From Scedosporium boydii (Eukaryota > Ascomycota > Sordariomycetes > Microascales > Microascaceae): 42,894 nt of DNA. Shown one piece after another: positions 22,645-34,059 of the stretch (positions are counted from its first letter, which is position 1; each line of letters starts with the position of its first letter). The stretch spans positions 1-42,894 of the forward strand of contig NJFT01000291.1 in assembly GCA_002221725.1 (NCBI GenBank), in the 5' to 3' direction. The translations under genes were made by a program, and so were the position numbers. The notes beneath the pieces are model-generated. The model was not told where the DNA came from. It saw only the letters and a list, made by a program, of their open reading frames with translations, and did not search any database.

Positions 22645-25600
22645 AATGGCGATGGATTTGGCGCCGACCGCGAACACCCAGTATGGATGTCTCCTCTCGA
22701 TCGAAGCTGGAGGTTAAACCGTTCGCCGGAAAGATAGACTAGTCCTTCTCGTCGGCCTCCGTTGTCACTGCATCCAAGTGCGTATCCTTCTCTGTCGAAG
22801 GATCAGATGCTTTAGCGCAACCCCCAATTGAATCTGCTGGGAGCTGAGGCAATGTAGCAGGAATGGCGCGAACAAGGGGAATCGGTTCGCGGCCTCGCAG
22901 AAACTTGTCGCAGGAAATTGGGGGAGTAAGGTTTCGTTGGGGACTTGAACAAAAAAGAGAAGGAATAGAAATGGGAGAGAATTGGGATGAGCTAGCTTGA
23001 GGAGGCCGAGATGGCCCTATAGGCAGCTGGGTCGGAAAGTGAAATTAGGACAAGGGTATGTTGAGGACGACCTGGCTAGCCAAGCTCCATCAGTGACGTG
23101 ATCCTTCTCTCAGCTTTGGCTTAGGAGCTAATTAGCTGGCCATAGCCGCATTCTAGTTCTTGCAGAGGTAACAAGGATAAGAAACAGAATGCACTTGTAG
23201 AGAGGAGGGAGAAAAGAAGAAGAATAAAGAAAGGAAAAGCGGAGACAGAGATGGAGACAGGATAAGACAATAGCAGAAAGCACAAGGGAACATGAAGTGA
23301 AGGAAGGTCGACGAAAGCAGATGCACGTCAATTCCAAGATCTTGACCCAATTTGGCTCAAGCTGGGTTTGAAGCACGACGTAATGCCAGCTGTGCTGGGA
23401 ATGATTGATACAAGGAACATTGGTGAACTGTGCCTGCCTAGCTTAGCTGGCTGGGGTCTGGCGAAGTATTGAAGTACACTACTATGTACGATGTACTTCG
23501 TACTCAGTATGCAGTTGGTATCACTAAAGATTTCTCTCATCAACGTTACGTCGTACTAGGTACCTGCACAGCCTCCAGCATCCATACAGTGTGTCTCCAT
23601 CAACTCTAGAAGTGCACAATCAGTGCGAGTTTTGTTTCCTTCCATGTTGTCAAAGGAATAAACTCGAGCTCCAAGGCCAACTCATCAAAGAGACATCGAA
23701 TTTCAATATTAAGTGGCACATCGAAGCTGGTCTCCCAAGCACCAATTGATAAGCGCTGATCCGCGCAGTTTCTACTCCTTGGAGGTCGTACTTAATGGGC
23801 GAGGCCAATCTTGCCAGATGGGTTAGTGTGAGTTGATATCCTGCAGCCTGAGCATACCCGTCGATGGATGTGTTTCAACAGAAGCCCATATGTCCGAAGC
23901 AGTCTGAATTCTTATTGACCATCGACCCCTCTGAAAGTTTGCAGGTGTGGGCAAGATGAACTCATTCTCAAATTAAACCACTGGCTCTGCATGGGCGAAT
24001 CCCGCCGTTATTGTTACATGGCCCAGATCACTAAACTTACTAGCGACCAGAGCCTGAATATCTGAACCTAGATTCAAGATTACACAGTGTGGCCTTGGGG
24101 TCCTGAAGCCACGAAACAGGGCCAGAATGTAGAAGCGACCTGGTCGCCAGCAGCGTGGGTTCCCTCCAGAGGGTAGGCCTTGTCGAGGGGTTCAGTGGTA
24201 TTCTCGAGCGGAGATCGGACATGAATCCCGACGTTTCTGTGCATCCTCGCCTGATTGACAGTCGATCGGCAGCTACGAAAAACATCAACAAGCCCAAAGG
24301 TATTAATCGTCGGAGTTCAAAGGAGGAAGCTCATGACTGAACTAACGAGTTCCAGCGAGCGCCAAGCTCAACTTGACAACCTGTCCCTAGAAGAGGTAGT
24401 CGGTCAGTCTGTCGCAAGCCCCTCAGCGGCCCCACAAAGGCAGTGCACTCAGCTCTCGTCCTAGTGTCTGGTGTCTACTGGGAGAAGTGCACTGCTTCGT
24501 TGTGGAAAAAACGTTAAAAATTGCCACCATCACACAGGTGACAGAAGTATCGACATGAAATTTGGCAAATGTAACTCCGCAGGAGCTGGGGTTGCAATAC
24601 ATTCCCAGCTTCCGTTGCTGGCTGTCGATCCGGGCTAGTTCCAAGGCGCTGGGCCCCAAAACCCTAGGGTGATGACCATTGGTCCTGGGTGTCCTGGGTC
24701 GTTCGGTCTTGATATGCGCTGGAGCTTGGAAAAATGCAAGACGCACAGGGAAACCCCGATTCGATGCTGGGGTTTGCGGGACTGCCGAATTGTACGAAGG
24801 AAGAGCGGAATATCAGTGGGTTCTCCGAGCTCTCCAACCCTGCCCGTGCCGAGCTGCACGAGGTTTCCCAAGCGGATGGAAGATACTTCAATGTTGTGAA
24901 TTGGACCCAACCACTTTAGCCACTCGGTGTTAGTTTCACTCTCAGCTGGTCAAGGGTGCCGCCTCTAATGTACTACCTCCACCTCCACCCACCCAGCTGT
25001 CACTAACCCGCACCCTCCACGACACTCGCGTATTCTCTCCTCTAAGTACGAAGAAGTTAAATAGTGGACAAAGGACATACGTATATCCCCGCATAAATTG
25101 ACAGACTCTGAGGGTCTTGCCGCGCAATCCCTTCCAAGTAGATAATAGTGCTAAATCCCGACCACACCAAAAGAGTCAATTCCATATGGCGCACACCTCG
25201 GTATGCCCGTGGGCTCTGTTCCTTTGAGCCACCGTGGGACGAACAATAGAACAGAAGATATCCAAACTATCCGGGATCTCCTTCCTCCGCTGCCGGATAA
25301 GCGACATTTTACAAGTTCAAGGTTCATCCCCAGTCCAAAACCCTCAAGCGATCGGCGATCTTGACAGACATCCAATCTCTCCTAGCCCTTGGACAGCGTC
25401 TTCCCGATGGCCCGTAGATGTCAGAGTGCCGTCAACTTGGTTTCCTTTGTGCGTTTATTACTCGGTTGACATCAATCGGTGGGTGTTGCGGTCCGTGCAT
25501 CCCGCTGGCTCTGCACTAGTGTACTGAGGTACGAACTAAGAGTTCAACCTGCCACTATCACGGACAGGTAATGTTTGGGATGAACATTCCCCGACGTCAG

Positions 25601-26871
25601 ATTTGATCAATTGCTTTTCTTTGCCTTGTCTTTTGGAGCTTGCAACGATACCGCGAAGCCTCTGCAGAGTGGTGTAGTGACTTCATCCATGATTCAACTG
25701 TGATCCTCCCATACGAAGTAAACAGAATATAATATTCCTATAACGTACTTCTGACATCAAATGACAGACAATCAAGTTTCCTGGAGCCAGATACCCTGTT
25801 CAAGAAAATTCGCCCATCCCGGTCAGACCTCCGCCCTAGCGATCCCGTCCTTGTCATCAATCGTCGATAGAAACCTCCTGCTGCATATGACACCAAACCT
25901 TTCTCGGCTACCTCCATCAGGCAAGAGTTCCCAAGACTGTGCATCAAATCGATCTTTTTGCAGGTTTAGCCCCGAAGATCCGTGAAGCCCAAAACCCAGC
26001 CGCACTTTCGCGATAATATCTCCCCAGCCACTCGAATTTGGCAAATCTTCGTGGAAAAAAAAAAAAAAAAGAAAGGAAGATGCCGAGAGGTAATAAGTCA
26101 TAGTATTCTCGCTAATAAGTCACCGAGTTTTATTACTTTGTGAGGGAATAAAAGTGATGTCTCATGTTCGGAGATCGATTTCGCTTATTGCCGCCGTTGC
26201 ATTCGATCTAGTTAGTCTTATCTGACTTGCAGTGTTTGAAGTGTTAAGGCCTCCGTACCAAGTACATTAAGATGCTGACGACTTTGCTATTCATGTCCCC
26301 CACCGCATGTAGATTCCTATTCCATTCTGCTCCTCATTTTTTCTTCTTTGGGGTAGTAAGTTTATAGTACCGGCGCATATGAATTAGTTTGTGAATATGG
26401 GGCAGACAGAGCGAACTTGACCATTGGTGTGGTCTTGGGCAGACGGGGATGATACCTTCCTCTCACCCACACTCATAATATAGAGGCACATCTAGCAGTG
26501 CCATTCGATGAAAATTTCTATTTCCTATCCACTAACACCACTATGCTCTCCCAATTGCTCTAGAATCAGTGAGCGGAGCTTGCGATCCACTATCCCAAGA
26601 GTATGGGGAATCCGACTAGCTTCCCACCGCAGAAGCCCCTACCAACAGACAGAGCCTGGACATGTGTTTAATCTGACATCTATAATCCTGTGCTGTCATC
26701 GTCAGGTGGGTAAGACAGCGAAAATAAGGAAACATTACACGACATAGTCAATCAAAGAAAGAGGCGGAAAATACAGCCACCGACAACAAGAAACTCCCAA
26801 CCAAAACCCCAAAATTCCCACAAACACCAAGAAATGTATAAAGGCCGGAGGTGAGAGATCACAAAAAAGTC
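22645..26871. other. Gene-free region of about 4.2 kb
   Basis: This lies between the tricalbin start and the stop of the FYVE-RING gene. The part next to tricalbin must hold its promoter; a purine-rich tract at about 23196-23300 is pyrimidine-rich on the tricalbin strand and may belong to it. TACTTCGTA/TACGAAGTA words are at 23494 and 25712, and a run of 16 A is at 26055-26070. The remaining frames are short and match nothing I recognise. Confidence 0.55.
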
Positions 26872-28744
26872 TCAATAACCGTAACTATCGTGCTGGTGAA
26901 CGGGGCAACGACCAGGGTGGTTAACAAACCACGCCGATATGCACCTCCGGTGAAAGCGACAGAGACACTCCAGTCGCGCCATGGGCACACCAACCTCGAA
27001 TTCCTCGAGGCAGATCGTACACTCGGCCGAGTCGACACAGTCCTTTTCTGTCGCTAGGTATGGGAACATGCCCGTTCGTCTTATGGACCTGGGGGAAGCG
27101 AGGGCCGTCCCGTCTCCGGGAGATCCGCCGCCCTCGCCGGCGGCGCTAGTACTACTTCCATAGGCACTGTGAGAGGCAATGCAAGAGGTAATATGCGATT
27201 CTCGCAACGCCTCAAAGTTAGGGAGGGTACGAGATGGCAACTCTCGGTGGCAGACCGGGCATTCGTCCTCCTCCGGAATTTGCGGAGTGGGCGGCAATGC
27301 TCTTTGGCTTGAGGAAGATGCGGTCGCAGAATCTCTGACCGCGCGGTACCTCATTCGGGAAGAAGGGTGCTGGGATGTCGATGCCGATGATGAATAGTAG
27401 ACAGGCGGAGTACCTGCGAGAATCTGGTTCTCCGTCGAGGTGAAGGGGCGTCTGGACCCTGAGGCGCCGGGGTAATTCTGCCTCCAAGTTAGTAACGGAA
27501 CCCATCGATTTGACCACGAAAATTCTCTAGGCCCAGAAATGCTCACCATCGTAACGCTTCGACCACGTGAGTAAGGGTCGCTCAGCGTATTACCTATTAT
27601 GCTCTGAGATCGATGTCGGGATCGAGGCGAGTTTTGATTTGGTGACGTCACCGTCAAAGGAGGAGTCGTGTTGGGATCTGGCACACATGGGTTACAGAGT
27701 CTTACGCGCTCTCCTCCATCACCGTAGGGTAAGCCGTCCTCACCAAAGTACAACTGGGACATGCGCACTTGGCTAGGCGGCCGAACGATGTACTGGTATG
27801 GAATGGTGATTCTATGCGGAGAGCATGAATTGCACACTACGCGCCCGCATTTCCTATAGCAAGTAATGAGCAATGTCAGCTAGATTGTCCTGGAAGTGAA
27901 ATGACGAGGCTACGGACCTGCAATGGTGCTTGCGAACAAAGAAACTAAATTGTGAGCGGCAAATTGGACAGAAAGTGACGTCGGAGTCGGGCTGCCATCG
28001 AGGTAGAATGATCTCCGGGGGCTCTTGATAGTTAGATCCCGATGCGAACGTGGTGGAACCAAGAGGGCCTCCCCGGTTATGCGAGGAGGAAGGCAACTCT
28101 AAAGTGCTTGGACGACTCCTCTGCTGGGGAATCGGCGGGAGTGGAGGACTCGGAAGGCGGCGGTTATGTTGACTGGTCTCAAGAGTTTGGGATGCGCTCG
28201 AAGCATGGTGAGGGAGGCTCGCAGTTCGGGTGGGGAGTAAGAGGACGGGATTAGAAGCAGCTGGTTCGGGATTTGTGCTCGTGATATCGCCGCTTGTATT
28301 CTGGAGAGTAGACGCAGGTGCAGATGCAGGACCGTGGTGGCGTGGTTCCTCTTCTGACTGCTGGACAGGGGATGTCGACCCCGAGGCCCTTTCCTGTTCA
28401 AGAGAGCTAGCATCTGACACATGTTCACCGTCGGAGCTTCTTTGCTCATTATCAGAGGATGGGACATCATCGTGCCCGGGTCCAACCGTATCTCCCCGCT
28501 CTCTCAACGACCCGGACTCGGAGAGGCGACGTTCGACGAGGTGAGTCGGACAGTCAAAGTATCTCGAGCACTCTTCGTCATGAAACTCGTCTGTCCTCCA
28601 TGGACAATTGAAATTCGGCATGGCAGGAGCGTCGCTGCCTATGTAAGAGCTTCCCGAGGAGGAGGACGCGTGCTCGTCTGCATCATTGATGCCGGCCGAA
28701 GGGTCGGCCAGGGGGCTGCTGCCCTCATCGGCAGAAGTGGGCAT
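26872..28744 (-). CDS. Pib1-like FYVE and RING E3 ubiquitin ligase
   Basis: Three exons, complement(join(26872..27477,27547..27853,27918..28744)), 579 aa; introns of 64 nt (starts GTCCGT) and 69 nt (GTGAGC, TTACTAAC branch, in frame). The first join falls inside the FYVE signature and restores RKHHCRKCGRVVC. FYVE spans about 250-332: WQPD, CPIC, RKHHCRKCG and RLCNPC, all expected for PI3P binding. A second zinc-binding-like knuckle, CPVC with HITSC, covers about 451-477. The C-terminal RING (531-572) is C-x2-C, C-x-C, H-x2-C, C-x2-H, the ZNRF-like variant. Yeast Pib1, a FYVE-RING ligase of endosomes and vacuole, has the same domain pairing, so endosomal ubiquitylation is likely. The N-terminal 240 residues are disordered and S/P-rich. 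The start at 28744 is the first in-frame ATG; an upstream exon cannot be ruled out. Confidence 0.87.
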
Positions 28745-31641
28745 TCTGACGCATATGGGAGGGACGGACGGAGTACGGTAATCGTTATCGATCGTAGATC
28801 GGTCGGATAGTTTATTACAGGACGGGAAGGCAAAACGAATCAATAAAAATCCTGATTGACCAACGCGGAGAGGCGCTGTCGAGGACTACTGCCTCTCTGA
28901 TTGCGGGCACCTAAAGGGGGGGATCGTGATGGTCAGTCAGCGAGGAAGATGCGCAGCGTCGAGGGGACAGAAGGCAAGGCGGCAAGGCTGGGATTCCGAT
29001 AACATTGGAAGTGGAATTAAGGACCCCGGTAGGACTTACGACATTCGCCTCAAACCTAGGAATCCAAGGCGGCAGCGAAAATTATTTTGGGAGATGGTGA
29101 AGGCTTGTGGCGAAGTCAGGGTCGCGTGTCTGCGGTTGTTGGTTATTAGGAGTGTATCAAATCAGATGGAAGCCCCGCCTATCTTCGCAACCTGCCTGGT
29201 CGTCAATGTTATTAAGACGACCGCTAGTTGGCTGTAGCCGCCTGAGGATTGGCGTGCGTCAGAGTGGCATTGGCTTGGCACTTCTTGTTACCTCACCGTG
29301 TGAATACCGTATAAACCCAAAATTCGCACCTTCAACTGCCAAGCCCGCCTGCACTTTGGCTCCTGTATCGTATCACAGGACATTCAGCGACCAAGATAAT
29401 CGAGTACCCGTAAAATACAGGCAGTGGGGTACTTTTCTCCAATCTCAGACTAAAATGGAATGTGATCGCGAATGGAGGCATTCATAAGAGCCCGGGTTCA
29501 TGCGGACTGGCATGGAAGTCCATGAATCCAGGCCGGCATATCCGGATCATCCTCGAGAGTAAAATCACCAGTTCGATAGCCAAAAAATTATTTGACTAAA
29601 CTATAGTTCGATAGGATTAACTTTTTGGCTTCGAAAACAGTGAGGCCTGCCTCAACTACTTAAACAGTCAGCTTCTGACGAAATTATTAGCTAGAAGGGG
29701 GAAAAACGCAGAACTTCTCTTCAAACAGTCGCCCGCGAAATGACAATCTAGCTTTCCCTAGGGCATAGAATAATGTCTATTGATGCACCCTGTGATGGGT
29801 GTCATGTCTTCTGCACACGTCTCGATTTTATATACAATACCTTTGTAATGTCTCTGGTGATGAACATGGTATATCCCATACCATCTGACGACAGTTCCTT
29901 GGGACATGGTGGCAGCTTACTCGGTCCTTAAGAACCAAGGGTTCGATTGCGCTGTGTCAATCGTCTTCGCTATCTAGGGACGAAATACCTAGGTCGGGAA
30001 GTGGGTGGGAATTCCACTCCGGATTCCCAGTGGTCTACGTCCCGGAGTTTGTGGATGACAAGCAGCATAGCTCGGTGAGACTATCGCGTCTCTGTCCCAC
30101 CATTTCACAAGCTGCGGGGCTACATATTGAAATGCCTACTTCGCAGTCACCCTTCGATGATACTGGGGTTGATCTGGGAATAAATAGTATCTTCGCAGGG
30201 TCCAGCATTCTTGATAACCTTGCAAAAAGTCCTAGACTAATACAGCTGGGTACTATTAATATTTTGGGTCGAAGTCGGAGTCGACTAGGTGTGGGAAGTC
30301 TGATATATGGGCGTACGAAGTACTTGGTGAGTACGGAGTATAGAAAGAAGACTCCATTTAAGTGAGTTTGAATGCATTTAGCTGACTGCCCGTCATCAAC
30401 GAAGTCGAAGCTTTAAAACATGTTCGATTGTTTCCAAGTACTTTGTACAGTGACAGTCGTGGAAGAATTCGACTCTCGCGGAGAGACTTGGAGTTCGCAG
30501 ATACAAACGGTTCGAACACGTGTTGGCGACACATGGTCGCGAGACCGAAGCTGAGTGGGACGTGGATGAGCCAGCAAAAAGAGACTTCACGTTGGCGTCT
30601 GAAGTGCAAAGTGGCAGAGGTACCAGGTACGGTACCAGGTACTCAGTATTGCTAAATCGGGCAAGCACGTTTTAGACTGCGGAAACTTTCTGATGCTTTC
30701 AGCTCAGCATTTGGGGAATCTCCAGGGTATCATTATTCCTCGGACTTGAGAAACATTCCGGCCCGGAGCTGGACTGTGGGGAAAGGGAGAGGAAAGGTGG
30801 GAAAGGTGGAAAGATGCAAGGGAGGGAATAACATCATCTTCCACGATCATGAGGTATCTCTCATAGGAAGGGATAGAGATGGGGGGACAAGGAGAGCCCA
30901 CAAGGTTGCCCGCATGGACAGGGCTGAGTGACCTGCTTGTTCGATACGCCTCAAAAAGGGGGGTCTGGGGAGAGAGCCAGCGAGAGCCAGCCCAAGCCTG
31001 CAAGGAGTATGATCTTGTGTTTCGGGAAGCAAGGAAATTACCTGGCCCAGGCCAACAGGCCAGGCCAGCCCATTTTGATATTGATCAATCATTCAGTGCC
31101 CAATGCGATCATCCATGTTCGTCGTAATGCTGGCTGCGCCTTGTCAGGCCCAAGTTTCCGACGCCATGTTCCAGTTCCACTTTGTGGATAGAGTACGGAG
31201 TAGAACACACCCTGTTTGGCGCCAGGCCAGGCACCACTTCACCATTCCCCAAATGTAATTGCCAGACACCGTTTTACTTCCTGGAAAGTTTGCTGCTTAT
31301 TTCCGTTTTGGTAAATTCTTAGAATCTCCCTTTTCTCTTCTCTCTTCTTTATTTTCTTCTCTTCCTTTCTCTTGTTCTCCCCCTTTTATCGTCTTCATCT
31401 TTCTTACTCCCACGACCCCGACCTCGACTGCGAGTGCCGCTGCCCGACTGACGACTGCGACTTACACCCAACATTTGGTACAAGAGTTTAGGCGCACCAG
31501 AATAGCTCGGTCGGTGACGTAGTGTTCCGTTGTCCACTAAATTGTTCTTCCACTACGCCCAAGACCGAAGCTCCTCGCATCCACTTTTCCAACCTTGATC
31601 AAAGGACTTTACACACGGAAGCAGAGGCAATAGAAAGAAAA
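28745..31641. other. Gene-free region with two divergent promoters (about 2.9 kb)
   Basis: This lies between the divergent FYVE-RING gene (minus) and hydrolase gene (plus), so both promoters must be inside it. A strongly pyrimidine-rich tract at about 31325-31390 precedes the hydrolase start. Other content: an imperfect inverted repeat (29578-29590 with 29617-29630), TACGAAGTA at 30314, TACGGAGTA at 30332 and 31194, and a 12-bp tandem pair at 30619-30642. Open frames are short and unrecognised. Confidence 0.55.
30619..30642. repeat. Two tandem copies of GGTACCAGGTAC
   Basis: Two exact, adjacent 12-bp copies lie at 30619-30630 and 30631-30642. The unit is itself made of related GGTAC words. 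The function is unknown; it may be simple slippage. Confidence 0.8.
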
Positions 31642-33127
31642 ATGTCGCTTCTCTATGACTTCCTTGGTCTCGACCTGGCCGACGAGTCGACTCGCGCCGC
31701 GCTCGCCATAGTCGCCATCACCATCGTCGCGACCCTCACCACCATGGCCCTCGCCCGCTCAGTTCTCTACCCGCGCAGACCGTCCGTCATTCCCAATCCC
31801 CTACAGACCAAGATTCCGGCGCTCTCGGAGAAGGAGGTCGCCAAGTTGGAATATAAGCCCGATTCGTATCCGGGTGCGCGTGATGTTATTACGCCGGTAC
31901 GTTTTACTGAAACCAAAAGCCGTTTGCGACAAACACAGGAAAATATAAAGAATGAGAAAAAAAAAATGTGAAAAAAAAAGAAGCTAAATTGACTCTCCTG
32001 TTCCCTATTTAGTATGGCAATATAAGAGTGTATGAATGGGGACCCGAGGACGGCAAAAAGGTCCTCTTCATCCACGGTATCTCAACCTCATGCATGACCG
32101 TCTCAAGACTCGCCCAAGCCATGGTCGACCGAGGCTACCGTGTAATGCTCTTCGTACGAATTCCCCAACCCCACCCCCAATTCTCACCTTCTGTCCCCCC
32201 CCCCTGCCCTTTTACTAACACTTTCAAAAGGATCTCTTTGGCCGAGGTTTCTCAGACGGCGTCGGCGACCTCCCCCACGATGCCCGTCTCTACGTCAGCC
32301 AAGCCCTCCTCGCCCTCGCCTCCTCCCCGCTCCCCTGGACCGGCACCAACTCCCTCCGCCTCGTCGGCTACTCCATGGGCGGCGGCATAGCCGTGCACTT
32401 CGCCAGCGCCTTCCCGCACATGGTCGAGTCGCTCGTCCTCCTGGCGCCGGCGGGGCTCATCCGGCCCCAGAATTTCGGCATCGTCAGTCGCGTGCTCTTC
32501 CGCTCGGGCCTCGTGCCCGACCGCTTCGTTGGTGAGCTTGCGCGCATCCGGCTTCGGAAACCCATCGCTAGTAGCGTCACGAGGAAGAAGTCGGCTACTC
32601 CGAGTCCCAATCGCGCTGCATCCCCCGACGATGTGGTTGCCGTCTCGGCTGACGAGCTCCGCACCGCGCTGCATCATTCGGGCTCTCACCACCACCACCA
32701 CGACCACCACCAGAAATCCATAGCCGACCTAGGCGCCGCCGAGGGCGCCGATCCCCCCAACCCCGAGCACGTCACGGCCCTCGAGAAGCGCGTCCTCGAC
32801 TACATCGCCTGGATGGCCGAACACCACGCCGGATTCGTCCCCGCCTTTCTCTCGAGCCTGCGCCATGCGCCCCTCATGGACCAGCACGATTCCTGGGCGA
32901 AGATTGGCGAGAGGGAACCCGGATCTACCTGTATCCTCCTCGCGAGGGACGACGAGATCATCAACCCCGACGATTACCGCTGTGATGGCCTTCATCTCGT
33001 CGGTGGTGAGGATAGGGTTACTTGGACTCTTGTGGATGGTGGCCATGATTTCGTCATGACGCATTCGAGGCAGATCATGCAGGAGTTGGACCGGTTTTGG
33101 GGTGTTAAGGCCGAACTGGCGAATTAA
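31642..33127 (+). CDS. Membrane-anchored alpha/beta hydrolase
   Basis: Three exons, join(31642..31896,32013..32153,32231..33127), 430 aa; introns of 116 nt (GTACGT...TTTAG) and 77 nt (GTACGA...AAAAG), both phase 0. An N-terminal membrane segment (about 20-42) precedes the fold. Visible parts are the oxyanion strand LFIHG (103-107), DLFGRGFSDG (133-142), the nucleophile elbow GYSMGG (Ser180), a probable acid at Asp372/373 (LARDDEI) and the catalytic His404 (DGGHDF), so the triad appears complete. Between core and lid is a low-complexity insertion with a His run (H285-H289, H291-H292). The substrate is unknown; esterase, lipase or related hydrolase activity would fit. It is convergent with the ABC transporter. 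Intron 1 is A-rich. The family is certain, the function is not. Confidence 0.88.
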
Positions 33128-33670
33128 AGCTCGTCCGTTTCGGATGGAAGGAGGCGGACTTATACGCACCTATTTGTCGGATCTTTTTTTTTTCTTCTCC
33201 CATCTTCCTGTCTTTTGCCCTAGTAATTTGCATTGCATGGTGGTTTCGGGCCTGGCGGTTGGATGGATGGAGCTTTGGATGTGTGTTGGTGGTATACAGC
33301 TTTAGGAGTACCAGGCGCATTCTAGATAAGGTTTCACATATTCATGGTCTTTCATACAAGCTTATAATGATACGCTCGTCTTACATTTATGCGCCTTGCA
33401 AATGTATGCGTGTATTAGGAACTATGAAAAGCGGGAGCAGGGATGTGTTGCTCTATTTCATGCATCGATAAACGCGCTGGAGTGGTGAAAAGAAAAGAAA
33501 AGAAAATGATACAAATACAATAATTCGAGTAACAAGAGGGGAGGCCATTCACATGCAACTGGGTGTGGCTAAAGATCCCCTAAAAGGAGGAGAGGTATCA
33601 TGGATGAGGCAAGTAAACTTTTTTCTCCTTTTTCGAATGCATCGAATCCCCGAGACCATGACGCGACCTC
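33128..33670. other. Convergent 3' intergenic region
   Basis: This 543-bp space separates the hydrolase stop (plus) from the ABC transporter stop (minus) and must hold both 3' UTRs. A T-rich stretch lies at about 33184-33200 and an AAAAG-type repeat at about 33490-33506. No gene is seen. Confidence 0.5.
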
Positions 33671-34027
33671 CTACCTATCCAGAGCTTGACTCTGGCACTG
33701 TAAAACGGAAAACGTTAGTAGCTGAACTCTCACGGCAGGTATAACACGAGGAAAGAAGGAAAGGGAAAAAAACCTACCATATTCCAGTACACGCCCTTAG
33801 CCTTCAACAACTCAGCATGGCTACCCTTCTCCAAAAGCTTGCCCTCGCCAAGAACAAAGATGACATCGGCATTCTGCACGGTAGCCAAGCGATGCGCAAC
33901 GACCACCATAGTCCTGCCCTTACCGGCGCGCTCGAACGCCGCCTGCACAAGCTTCTCTGACTCAGAGTCGAGCGAGCTCGTCGCCTCGTCGAGGAGGAGG
34001 ACCCGGGGGTTGCGGATGAGGGCACGC

Positions 34028-34059
<32 letters not shown>

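Noticed and set aside
29880..29980. A possible tRNA (a GGTTCGATT word resembling a B box near 29939)
   Set aside because: No acceptor stem or convincing A box could be fitted at tRNA spacing.
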